Origin: DATEZO01 sp035255485
GTDB lineage: Bacteria; Pseudomonadota; Gammaproteobacteria; Burkholderiales; Burkholderiaceae_D
Assembly (NCBI GenBank): GCA_035255485.1
Contig: DATEZO010000097.1
Coordinates: 1 to 7,027 of the forward strand
Direction: 5' to 3'
DNA: 7,027 bases
In this document: positions 1 through 5,149 of the stretch, piece by piece
Position numbering within the stretch: position 1 is the first letter of the stretch
Layout of the letters: every line of letters begins with the position of its first letter
Notes under the pieces: generated by a model
What the model saw: the letters and a program-made list of their open reading frames with translations, nothing else
Databases searched by the model: none
What the model was told of the DNA's origin: nothing
Made by a program: the position numbers and the translations under genes

Positions 1-64
1 AGCCGATGCCGGATGTCGATCCGGTGACGAGCGCAGTCTTCCCTTTGTGCATATTGCCTTGCAT
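1..64 (-). CDS. bdhA: Short-chain dehydrogenase, probably 3-hydroxybutyrate dehydrogenase (5' end only)
   Basis: Only the first 21 codons are in the window; the gene runs off the left edge. Read on the minus strand the start is MQGNMHKGKTALVTG, followed by STSGIG. TGxxxGIG is the glycine-rich NAD(P)-binding turn after the first beta strand of the Rossmann fold in short-chain dehydrogenases. The K-G-K-T-A-L-V-T-G-S-T-S-G-I-G run is what I associate with D-3-hydroxybutyrate dehydrogenase of Burkholderiales, which interconverts 3-hydroxybutyrate and acetoacetate in polyhydroxybutyrate turnover. The substrate is inferred, since no catalytic residues are visible. The start at 64 is chosen because GAGGG (minus strand, 74-70) lies 5 nt before it. 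A second in-frame ATG at 52, preceded by AAGG, would give the MxKGK start usual in the family and is a real alternative. Any member of the large SDR family remains possible. Confidence 0.65.
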   Translation of the reverse strand, partial: MQGNMHKGKTALVTGSTSGIG

Positions 65-175
65 GATGTCCCTCTTCGAATGAAATTTGGAATTGCGACA
101 AACTTAGATAGGATTTTAAGCGGAACGACCAGTAAAATGTGAGAATGACAATCGGATTTACTGATACCCGACAAA
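65..175. promoter_or_regulatory. Divergent intergenic region between the dehydrogenase and the hydrolase cluster
   Basis: These 111 bp separate two divergent genes, so promoters for both should lie here. It is AT-richer than the flanking coding DNA. For the plus strand the best pair I can see is TTGGAA (87-92), 16 nt, TAGGAT (109-114), each matching 4 of 6 consensus bases, which is weak. I found no convincing minus-strand -35/-10 pair. The minus-strand gene has a good Shine-Dalgarno (GAGGG, 74-70). The plus-strand hydrolase has none: its ATG at 176 follows ACCCGACAAA. No clear operator dyad is visible. Confidence 0.4.
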
Positions 176-1042
176 ATGACTCAACATCGGATTAAAACGC
201 TGCAATGCCTGTCCCCGTCCGGCCTGCATAAAATGGCCTACAAGGAATGGGGCGACGAGCGGAATTCGAAGGTGCTCGTTTGTGTGCATGGAGTCACTCG
301 CGTCTCCGATGATTTCGACAATCTGGCGAGGGAATTGTGCGGGGAATATCGCGTGGTCTGCCCGGACGTCGTCGGCCGAGGGCGTTCCGGTTGGCTGCGC
401 GATCCGCAGCATTATCAGATTCCGCAATACGTCAGCGACATGGTGACTTTGCTTGCACGCATCGATGCGGAATCGGTGCACTGGCTGGGGACATCGATGG
501 GGGGCTTGATAGGGATCGGCTTGGCGTCGCTGCAAGACACTCCAATTCGCAAACTTGTCCTGAATGATGTCGGCCCATCGCTTAATCCGGAGGCGCTGAC
601 CCGCATTGGAACTTATATCGGAGAACCGGTTCGGTTCAAGACCTTCGATGAAGCAGTGCACTATATCAAGGAAATTTCATTGCCGTTCGGGCCGCATGCC
701 GATGAGGAGTGGAACAAGCTTGCGACCGATGTGCTGAAGCAGGATAAGGATGGCCAATGGATTCGAAATTATGATCCCGGCATCGCGTCCACGATCAAGG
801 CGCCAACGCCGGAAAGCATTCGGCAGATGGAGGCAGTGCTGTGGGCGATGTACGATGCCATTTCCTGTCCGACTCTTGTGGTGCGCGGCGCGCAATCCGA
901 CTTGCTGACGCACGATGCCGCGCAAGCGATGACATCGCGCGGGCCTAAGGCGAAACTGGTCGAGATCCCCAGTGTCGGGCATGCACCCACCTTCCTGCAC
1001 GCAGACCAGATCAATGTCGTGAAGGAGTTTTTGCTCCAGTAA
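176..1042 (+). CDS. Alpha/beta hydrolase (288 aa), substrate unknown
   Basis: This is a soluble alpha/beta-hydrolase-fold enzyme of usual length. Visible features in order: the oxyanion-hole HG after the third strand (VCVHGVTR, H38-G39), the DVVGRGRS turn (64-71), the nucleophile elbow GTSMGG with Ser107, LNDVGP after strand six (129-134), the likely catalytic acid Asp242 (VVRGAQSD) and the catalytic base His269 (SVGHAP). The Ser-Asp-His triad is therefore complete and the protein should be an active hydrolase, of an ester or possibly a C-C bond. No signal peptide is seen, so it is probably cytoplasmic. The start at 176 is the only reasonable one: an in-frame TGA lies at 146-148 with no start codon between, and the next Met (codon 20) would cut into the conserved N-terminus. 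No Shine-Dalgarno is visible. It heads a tight cluster with the RidA gene 23 nt downstream, then relA. Its divergent neighbour hints at, but does not show, a link to hydroxyalkanoate metabolism. Confidence 0.9.
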   Translation: MTQHRIKTLQCLSPSGLHKMAYKEWGDERNSKVLVCVHGVTRVSDDFDNLARELCGEYRVVCPDVVGRGRSGWLRDPQHYQIPQYVSDMVTLLARIDAESVHWLGTSMGGLIGIGLASLQDTPIRKLVLNDVGPSLNPEALTRIGTYIGEPVRFKTFDEAVHYIKEISLPFGPHADEEWNKLATDVLKQDKDGQWIRNYDPGIASTIKAPTPESIRQMEAVLWAMYDAISCPTLVVRGAQSDLLTHDAAQAMTSRGPKAKLVEIPSVGHAPTFLHADQINVVKEFLLQ

Positions 1043-1065
1043 CACGGATTCAACAACGGGACATC

Positions 1066-1416
1066 ATGGATATCAAACGTTTGCATACAGGGAAGACGCT
1101 CTCCGAGGTCGCAATACATAACGGCACGGTGTATCTTGCTGGGCAGGTCGCAGAAGACCTGACGCAGAATATCGCCGGCCAGACGCGCGAGGTGCTTGGT
1201 CATATCGACCGTTTACTGGCTGAAGCGAACAGCGACAAATCACGCATTCTGATGTGTCAGATATTTATCGCGGACATGAAAGATTTTGGTGAAATGAACG
1301 CCGCATGGAATGAATGGGTTGCCGAGGGCAATTCTCCACCGCGCGCAACCGTTGAAGCGAAGCTCGCGAAGCCGGAGTGGCTGATCGAGATGGTCGTGAC
1401 TGCCGCACAGAGATAA
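1066..1416 (+). CDS. RidA/YjgF/UK114-family protein, YoaB-like (116 aa)
   Basis: Small single-domain protein of the Rid family, of typical length (about 115-130 aa). Characterised members form trimers and hydrolyse reactive enamine/imine intermediates left by PLP-dependent dehydratases, releasing the keto acid and ammonia. The segment DKSRILMCQIFIADMKDF (57-74) followed by MNAAWNEWV resembles E. coli YoaB as I remember it, so I place it in that subgroup rather than with archetypal RidA. The signature region is SPPRATVEAKL. Arg93 matches the substrate-carboxylate-binding arginine of RidA, and Glu108 in LIEMVV sits where RidA has its conserved glutamate. The start at 1066 has a modest Shine-Dalgarno (CGGGA, 4 nt before the ATG). 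It lies 23 nt after the hydrolase stop and 7 nt before relA, so co-transcription is likely. Exact substrate is unknown. Confidence 0.88.
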   Translation: MDIKRLHTGKTLSEVAIHNGTVYLAGQVAEDLTQNIAGQTREVLGHIDRLLAEANSDKSRILMCQIFIADMKDFGEMNAAWNEWVAEGNSPPRATVEAKLAKPEWLIEMVVTAAQR

Positions 1417-1423
1417 TCGCTGA

Positions 1424-3673
1424 ATGGTCTCCGTCGCAGCAACGCAAAGCGAAACACATGTTCTGTTGTCTTCCGGATTGACGATGGAGGACGGCGCACG
1501 CGTGATGGATGCGCTTGGCTTCATCGAACCGATCTATCGCGGCAACACCATGATCACGGGGCAGGATGCATTCGAATTCGCGCAAGGCATCGCAAGCGTG
1601 CTTGCGTTGCTCAATACCGACGCCGATACGCGCATTGCCGGCCTATTGACAGAACTTCCTGTCATCGATCCCAAGGCGGCTGAAACGATCGAATCCCGAT
1701 TCGGGAAGGATATCGCCGACCTGGTGAATGGCATTCGGCAGTTGATGCGCTTGCATGTGCAGACCTTCGGACAGCACGAGGTTGGTCGTGGCAAGAACGC
1801 GTCGCAGCAGGCCGCAGAGCATCTTGAAACATTGCGCAAGATGCTGCTCGCCATGGCATCGGATATGCGTGCGGTGCTCGTTCGCCTTGCTTCGAGGGTG
1901 ACGACATTGCGCTATTTCTCCGAGCTCAAGCTGGAAAACGAAAAGACGCAGCAATACGCGCGCGAGACGCTCGATCTGTATGCGCCGTTGGCAAACCGGC
2001 TCGGCATATGGCAGTTGAAATGGGAGCTCGAAGATCTGGCGTTTCGCTTCCTCGAACCGACGACTTACAAGCGCATTGCCAGGATGCTCGAGGAAAAGCG
2101 TCTCGAGCGCGAAAGCTTCGTCGAGGCGGCGATCGGTCGACTGAAGTCGGAACTGGCAGCGGCAGACATCAAGGCCGAGGTATCCGGAAGGCCGAAGCAT
2201 ATCTTCAGTATCTGGAACAAGATGCGTGGAAAATCGCTCGATTTTTCCGAGTTGTACGATGTGCGCGCATTCCGTGTGATCGTCGACGATGTCAAGGCTT
2301 GCTACACCGTACTTGGTCTCGTGCACAACATCTGGACCCCCATTCCCGACGAGTTTGATGATTACATCTCGCGCCCGAAGCCGAATGGTTACCAGTCGCT
2401 GCATACCGTTGTGGTTGCAGAAGACGGGCGCGCGCTGGAAGTGCAGATACGCACGCATGAAATGCATCGCTTTGCAGAGTATGGCGTGGCGGCCCACTGG
2501 CGCTACAAGGAAAGTGGCGGGTCGAATTTCTCCGCGCAGAAGTACGACGAAAAAATCGCATGGTTACGCCAGCTCCTTGCGTGGAAGAGCGAAGTTGCTG
2601 ACGCGGTAGTGGGGCAGGAAGACATGCGGCGCGAATGGGTGGAAAAGCTCAAATCCGCGGCGCTGGATGATCGCATCTATGTGCTGACGCCGCAGGCTCG
2701 CGTCATCGAATTGCCAAATGGCGCCACACCGATCGATTTTGCTTATCACCTGCATACCGATGTCGGCCATCGATGCCGAGGCGCTCGCGTCGACGGCGCA
2801 ATGGTGCCCCTGAATACGGTCTTGAAGAACGGGCAGACGGTTGAAATCATCACGGCGCGGGGTGGCGCTGCGGCCGGGCCGTCGCGCGATTGGCTCAGCC
2901 CCGGTTATGTCGCAAGCCCGCGCACCCGGACCAAGGTCCGCGCGTGGTTCAATGCTATCGAGCAGCAGGAAACGCTCTCGCATGGTCGTAGCCTCGTTGA
3001 GAAGACCTTGCAGCGAGAGGGCAAGACTGCCATCAATCTTGAAGAGTTGGCGCACAAGCTCGGCTTTTCGAAGCTCGACGATTTGTTTCTTGCGGTTGGC
3101 AAAGAAGAGTTCAGCCTGCGCAATATCGAATATGTTCTGCATGAGGATGACGCCAAGAATGCGCCGAAGCCTGTCGAAGAAGCCATCGTGCCAAACAAGA
3201 GCCGCGCGTCCAGCGTCGCGCAGGGCGCACGTTCCGGGGTTCTCGTCGTCGGCACAGATGGCCTCATGACTCAGCTGGCGCGCTGCTGCAAGCCCGCACC
3301 GCCCGATGAAATTGTCGGTTTCATCACCAGAGGAAAAGGCGTGTCGATCCACCGTGCCAATTGCAAAAACCTTGCGCAAATGCGGATGAAGGCACTCGAA
3401 CGTGTGATCCAGACCACGTGGGGGGAGGCAGGAAGGGAGACGGTTTATCCTGTGGACATTTTCGTTCTCGCGAATGATCGACAAGGCTTGTTGCGCGATA
3501 TTACCGAGGTTTTCTCAAGAGAGAAAATCAACGTCATCGGCGTCAACACCCAGAGCGCGAAGGGTCAGGCGCGCATGTCGTTTACCGCTGAAATCTCCTC
3601 GACTGAACAGTTGCAAAAGGCGTTGATGGTCATAAGGGATGTTAACGGCGTGCTGCAAGCGCAGCGTCAGTAA
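1424..3673 (+). CDS. relA: RelA, ribosome-associated (p)ppGpp synthetase (GTP pyrophosphokinase)
   Basis: Long RelA/SpoT homologue (749 aa, close to E. coli RelA at 744). It transfers pyrophosphate from ATP to GTP/GDP when uncharged tRNA occupies the ribosomal A site, starting the stringent response. Domain order: degenerate HD region (about 35-185), synthetase (about 235-365), TGS (about 416-477), helical region, CC/zinc-finger-like module (about 611-650, with C621, C622, H643 and C647) and C-terminal ACT/RRM (about 675-745). Synthetase motifs are intact: GRPKHIFSIW (255-264), YDVRAFRV, RPKPNGYQSLHT (317-328) and EVQIRT. Two features mark it as RelA and not SpoT: EFDD at 310-313 where bifunctional enzymes have RFKD, and TELP in place of the catalytic His-Asp pair (76-79, in GLLTELPV), so hydrolysis should be absent. 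An in-frame TGA directly abuts the ATG, fixing the most upstream start. There is no clear Shine-Dalgarno, which suggests coupling to ridA translation 7 nt upstream. Confidence 0.97.
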   Translation: MVSVAATQSETHVLLSSGLTMEDGARVMDALGFIEPIYRGNTMITGQDAFEFAQGIASVLALLNTDADTRIAGLLTELPVIDPKAAETIESRFGKDIADLVNGIRQLMRLHVQTFGQHEVGRGKNASQQAAEHLETLRKMLLAMASDMRAVLVRLASRVTTLRYFSELKLENEKTQQYARETLDLYAPLANRLGIWQLKWELEDLAFRFLEPTTYKRIARMLEEKRLERESFVEAAIGRLKSELAAADIKAEVSGRPKHIFSIWNKMRGKSLDFSELYDVRAFRVIVDDVKACYTVLGLVHNIWTPIPDEFDDYISRPKPNGYQSLHTVVVAEDGRALEVQIRTHEMHRFAEYGVAAHWRYKESGGSNFSAQKYDEKIAWLRQLLAWKSEVADAVVGQEDMRREWVEKLKSAALDDRIYVLTPQARVIELPNGATPIDFAYHLHTDVGHRCRGARVDGAMVPLNTVLKNGQTVEIITARGGAAAGPSRDWLSPGYVASPRTRTKVRAWFNAIEQQETLSHGRSLVEKTLQREGKTAINLEELAHKLGFSKLDDLFLAVGKEEFSLRNIEYVLHEDDAKNAPKPVEEAIVPNKSRASSVAQGARSGVLVVGTDGLMTQLARCCKPAPPDEIVGFITRGKGVSIHRANCKNLAQMRMKALERVIQTTWGEAGRETVYPVDIFVLANDRQGLLRDITEVFSREKINVIGVNTQSAKGQARMSFTAEISSTEQLQKALMVIRDVNGVLQAQRQ

Positions 3674-3680
3674 GTTGCAG

Positions 3681-4613
3681 CTAATGTTCATCGGCCATTG
3701 TCGGCAGTTCCGCCTGTAGTGTCACATGGTCGATGGCATGTTTTTCCAAGAGCATGGCCTTGATCGCCTGAAGCAGCGTTGGCCATTCAAGCAGGGAGCG
3801 GATTTCAACGTGGCCGATCAGCGCGGGTTGGCCAGGAGTCATTTCCCATACATGCAGATCGTGTACCGATAGCACGCCGTCGATTGCAGCTAGATCCTCA
3901 CCAACCTGCAGGTAATCGATATGATGCGGCACACCTTCCATCAGGAAATGATAGGACTCGCGCAAGATGCCAAAGGTGGATTTCAGAATTAATAGTGATA
4001 CGGCCAGAGACAGCAGCGGATCGATGGTCATCCAGCCGGTAAAATAAATCACTGCACCGGCGATCAGCGCAGCCACGGATCCGAGCAGATCTCCGATGAC
4101 ATGAATGAGTGCCGCCCTGGCGTTGACGCTTTGCTTGTCCTGCGAAAGCACCCAAGCGACCGCAAGATTGATCACCAGACCGATCAAGGCGACAACAAAA
4201 ACAGTTTTGCCCTGAACTGACTGCGGACTGGAAAAGCGCCGCGCGGCCTCGAAAACGATCCAGCCAACAATTGCCAGCATGGCGAGCGCATTGATGAATG
4301 CTGCCAACGCTTCAGCCCGTCCAAAGCCAAATGAATGTTTCGGTGACGGTGGACGTCGAGCGATCATTTGTGCCAACAGTGCCAGTCCGAGTGCCGTGCT
4401 GTCGGTCACCATGTGTCCCGCATCGGAAATCAAGGCCAGCGAGTTGGACCAGAATCCGGCAAAGGCCTCGATCGCGGCAAAGATCAGTGTCAACACCACC
4501 GCCCAGCCCAGTACTTTGGGGCTTCGTCCTTCGACGACATGGTGATGGGACGCATCACCGGCGCGATGGGCGTGCAGATGGCTTGAGGTAGAGTTGGAGG
4601 GCGTTGTATGCAT
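3681..4613 (-). CDS. Cation diffusion facilitator (CDF) metal-efflux transporter, CzcD/ZitB type
   Basis: Inner-membrane proton-coupled exporter of divalent metal, most likely zinc (also cobalt or cadmium in relatives). It is 310 aa, normal for the family. Six membrane segments can be read at about 35-54, 57-81, 101-121, 136-156, 166-192 and 196-214. The transport site is complete: H67xxxD71 in SDAGHMVTD (TM2) and H171xxxD175 in HVIGD (TM5). The His/Asp pair in each is the zinc/cobalt/cadmium pattern rather than the Asp-rich manganese/iron one. The cytoplasmic C-terminal domain (about 217-310) has the expected VHDLHVWEMTPG segment with H251 and H254, plus H268, which form regulatory metal sites in relatives. 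The N-terminus is histidine-rich (H2, H12, H14, H16, H23-H25). The start at 4613 is the only Met before TM1; its Shine-Dalgarno is poor. It converges on relA with 7 bp between stops and is probably a single-gene unit. Metal specificity is inferred. Confidence 0.93.
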   Translation of the reverse strand: MHTTPSNSTSSHLHAHRAGDASHHHVVEGRSPKVLGWAVVLTLIFAAIEAFAGFWSNSLALISDAGHMVTDSTALGLALLAQMIARRPPSPKHSFGFGRAEALAAFINALAMLAIVGWIVFEAARRFSSPQSVQGKTVFVVALIGLVINLAVAWVLSQDKQSVNARAALIHVIGDLLGSVAALIAGAVIYFTGWMTIDPLLSLAVSLLILKSTFGILRESYHFLMEGVPHHIDYLQVGEDLAAIDGVLSVHDLHVWEMTPGQPALIGHVEIRSLLEWPTLLQAIKAMLLEKHAIDHVTLQAELPTMADEH

Positions 4614-4628
4614 GACTTCAGTTGGATA

Positions 4629-4651
4629 GGCCGATTCATGGGATATCGGCC
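4629..4651 (-). promoter_or_regulatory. Perfect 7-bp inverted repeat just upstream of the CDF start; candidate operator or leader hairpin
   Basis: GGCCGAT (4629-4635) and ATCGGCC (4645-4651) are perfect inverted repeats separated by 9 bp. The inner edge lies 15 bp before the CDF ATG. This is a typical place for a repressor or metal-sensor operator. If it lies inside the mRNA leader, it would form a GC-rich hairpin next to a gene with a weak Shine-Dalgarno. It does not match a Zur or Fur consensus that I know. The regulator, if any, is not encoded in this window. Confidence 0.4.
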
Positions 4652-4685
4652 CGGATTTCAGGTTTAGTGTGATCTTGGAAATGCT

Positions 4686-4720
4686 CGTTTTCGCTCTACA
4701 GGATTCGTTCCTGAAAAACG
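4686..4720. repeat. Two-part dyad symmetry upstream of the CDF gene
   Basis: An inner perfect 5-bp inverted repeat, CAGGA (4699-4703) and TCCTG (4709-4713) around TTCGT, is flanked by a second pair, CGTTTT (4686-4691) and AAAACG (4715-4720). The outer and inner arms are separated by 7 nt on the left and 1 nt on the right, so the symmetry is imperfect. It ends about 73 bp upstream of the CDF ATG. It is not a terminator on the plus strand because A residues, not T, follow the stem. Function unknown; it could be chance. Confidence 0.3.
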
Positions 4721-4827
4721 ACAGGCACCGGCGACGATCGCCAGCAGACTCGCGATGTTCATGCTCGCATGAATGCCGTCGCAGGAGAAGTTTATTACCA
4801 ATTCGAGATGCCGTTAAGCAAAGGCAC

Positions 4828-4856
4828 TAGCAAATTCAAAAAAATGCCGCTATAAT
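4828..4856 (+). promoter_or_regulatory. Sigma-70 promoter of tRNA-Val
   Basis: TATAAT, a perfect -10 box, lies at 4851-4856, 11 nt before the first base of the mature tRNA. With a 17-nt spacer the -35 position is TAGCAA (4828-4833), matching only 3 of 6 consensus bases, so the -10 carries the assignment. The spacer and upstream DNA are A-rich. Transcription would start around 4863, giving a very short 5' leader of roughly 5 nt (CTTCTTT precedes the tRNA). Confidence 0.7.
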
Positions 4857-4867
4857 TTCGCTTCTTT

Positions 4868-4944
4868 AGGCTCGTAGCTCAGCTGGTTAGAGCACTACCT
4901 TGACATGGTAGGGGTCGTTGGTTCGAGTCCAATCGAGCCTACCA
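4868..4944 (+). tRNA. tRNA-Val (anticodon GAC)
   Basis: A complete 77-nt tRNA with encoded CCA. The acceptor stem AGGCTCG (4868-4874) pairs with CGAGCCT (4934-4940), followed by ACCA (4941-4944). The D arm contains GCTCAGCTGGTTAGAGC. The anticodon stem CTACC (4895-4899) pairs with GGTAG (4907-4911) around the loop TTGACAT, giving anticodon GAC at 4902-4904, which reads valine codons GUC and GUU. The T arm has the canonical GGTTCGAGTCC. All stems pair without mismatch that I can see, so it should be functional. It sits alone between its own promoter and a terminator, just before thrS, an arrangement I recall from Burkholderiales. Confidence 0.97.
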
Positions 4945-5015
4945 ACGAAAAAGCAGTACCTTCGTAAGAGCGAGAAAGGCAATCCGGTTATGACACCGCG
5001 AACTACCACTAACAT

Positions 5016-5048
5016 GGTTTGGGAGCGACGCTAGTCGGAGACCTTTTT
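5016..5048 (+). terminator. Possible weak hairpin with T5 tail in the tRNA trailer
   Basis: GGTTT (5016-5020) can pair with AGACC (5039-5043, one G-T wobble). Inside, CGAC (5026-5029) pairs with GTCG (5034-5037) around GCTA, with an asymmetric internal loop between the two helices. TTTTT (5044-5048) follows. It resembles an intrinsic terminator but is imperfect, and a much better one lies 15 nt downstream. It could equally be part of a folded 3' trailer. Confidence 0.25.
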
Positions 5049-5062
5049 CGTCATTGCAATAA

Positions 5063-5092
5063 GAAAAAGCGCGGCTAGTCCGCGTTTTTTTT
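5063..5092 (+). terminator. Rho-independent terminator after tRNA-Val
   Basis: CGCGG (5070-5074) pairs perfectly with CCGCG (5080-5084) around the loop CTAGT. A run of eight T follows (5085-5092), and the stem can be extended by a G-T pair and A-T pairs with the upstream A run (5064-5068). It lies 125 nt after the tRNA CCA end and ends 67 nt before the thrS start. It should therefore end the tRNA transcript and separate it from thrS, implying that thrS has its own promoter in 5093-5150 or is fed by read-through. Confidence 0.88.
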
Positions 5093-5104
5093 CGTCTGCA
5101 GTTT

Positions 5105-5136
5105 TTGATATTCAATCTTCTAGCGTCAGTTTTAAC
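5105..5136 (+). promoter_or_regulatory. Tentative thrS promoter
   Basis: Between the terminator and the thrS ribosome-binding site the best -35-like box is TTGATA (5105-5110, 5 of 6). The only -10-like sequence at a tolerable distance is TTTTAA/TTTAAC (5130-5136), with a long 19-20 nt spacer. This is weak. If used, it would leave a leader of only about 15-20 nt and would exclude the hairpin at 5125-5147 from the RNA. Confidence 0.25.
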
Positions 5137-5147
5137 TCTGCACTGAC
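5125..5147 (+). promoter_or_regulatory. Hairpin directly upstream of the thrS Shine-Dalgarno
   Basis: GTCAGT (5125-5130) and ACTGAC (5142-5147) form a perfect 6-bp stem with an 11-nt loop. The stem ends 2 nt before the GGAG Shine-Dalgarno (5150-5153). In E. coli, ThrRS represses its own translation by binding hairpins upstream of the thrS start that mimic tRNA-Thr, so the position is suggestive. The loop here shows no obvious threonine-anticodon-like triplet (GGU, UGU or CGU), so mimicry is not supported. It may instead be a DNA operator or chance. Confidence 0.3.
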
Positions 5148-5149
5148 AT

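Larger units (their letters stand above)
4614..4867. other. Intergenic region upstream of the CDF gene and tRNA-Val
   Basis: This 254-bp stretch separates the minus-strand CDF gene from the plus-strand tRNA, so it must carry promoters in both directions. Nearest the CDF start are an inverted repeat (4629-4651) and a second dyad (4686-4720). At the right end is the tRNA promoter. The middle (about 4720-4815) has no recognisable gene. A minus-strand frame is open for about 49 codons there and contains an ATG at 4762 leading to a 32-codon ORF ending at 4664, but it lacks a Shine-Dalgarno and resembles nothing I know. No convincing CDF -35/-10 pair was found. Confidence 0.5.

Noticed and set aside
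151..193. 8-bp direct repeat ATCGGATT at 151-158 and 186-193
   Set aside because: The second copy is inside the hydrolase coding sequence; a single pair this short is expected by chance.
158..661. 167-codon open frame on the minus strand across the start of the hydrolase
   Set aside because: Antisense to a hydrolase with a complete catalytic triad; composition is unlike a real protein and there is no Shine-Dalgarno.
1024..1039. GGAG...CTCC hairpin at the end of the hydrolase gene
   Set aside because: Four base pairs with no T run after it; it would separate genes that look co-transcribed.
1643..2497. 284-codon open frame on the minus strand inside relA
   Set aside because: Same reason: antisense shadow of the HD and synthetase regions, with no domain or ribosome-binding site.
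2564..3484. 306-codon open frame on the minus strand inside relA
   Set aside because: It lies wholly within relA, whose motifs are intact throughout; the translation matches no family I recognise and is typical of a shadow frame in GC-rich DNA.
3720..3750. CATG...CATG followed by TTTTT as a relA terminator
   Set aside because: Only a 4-bp stem from a self-complementary word, inside the CDF coding sequence; too weak.
4613..4639. Out-of-frame ATG at 4639 (minus strand) inside the inverted repeat, a possible upstream ORF for the CDF gene
   Set aside because: No Shine-Dalgarno and the frame overlaps the CDF start without any recognisable peptide.
4769..4855. 28-codon plus-strand ORF (MNAVAGEVYYQF...) just before tRNA-Val
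   Set aside because: No Shine-Dalgarno; its stop overlaps the TATAAT box of the tRNA promoter; no family resemblance.
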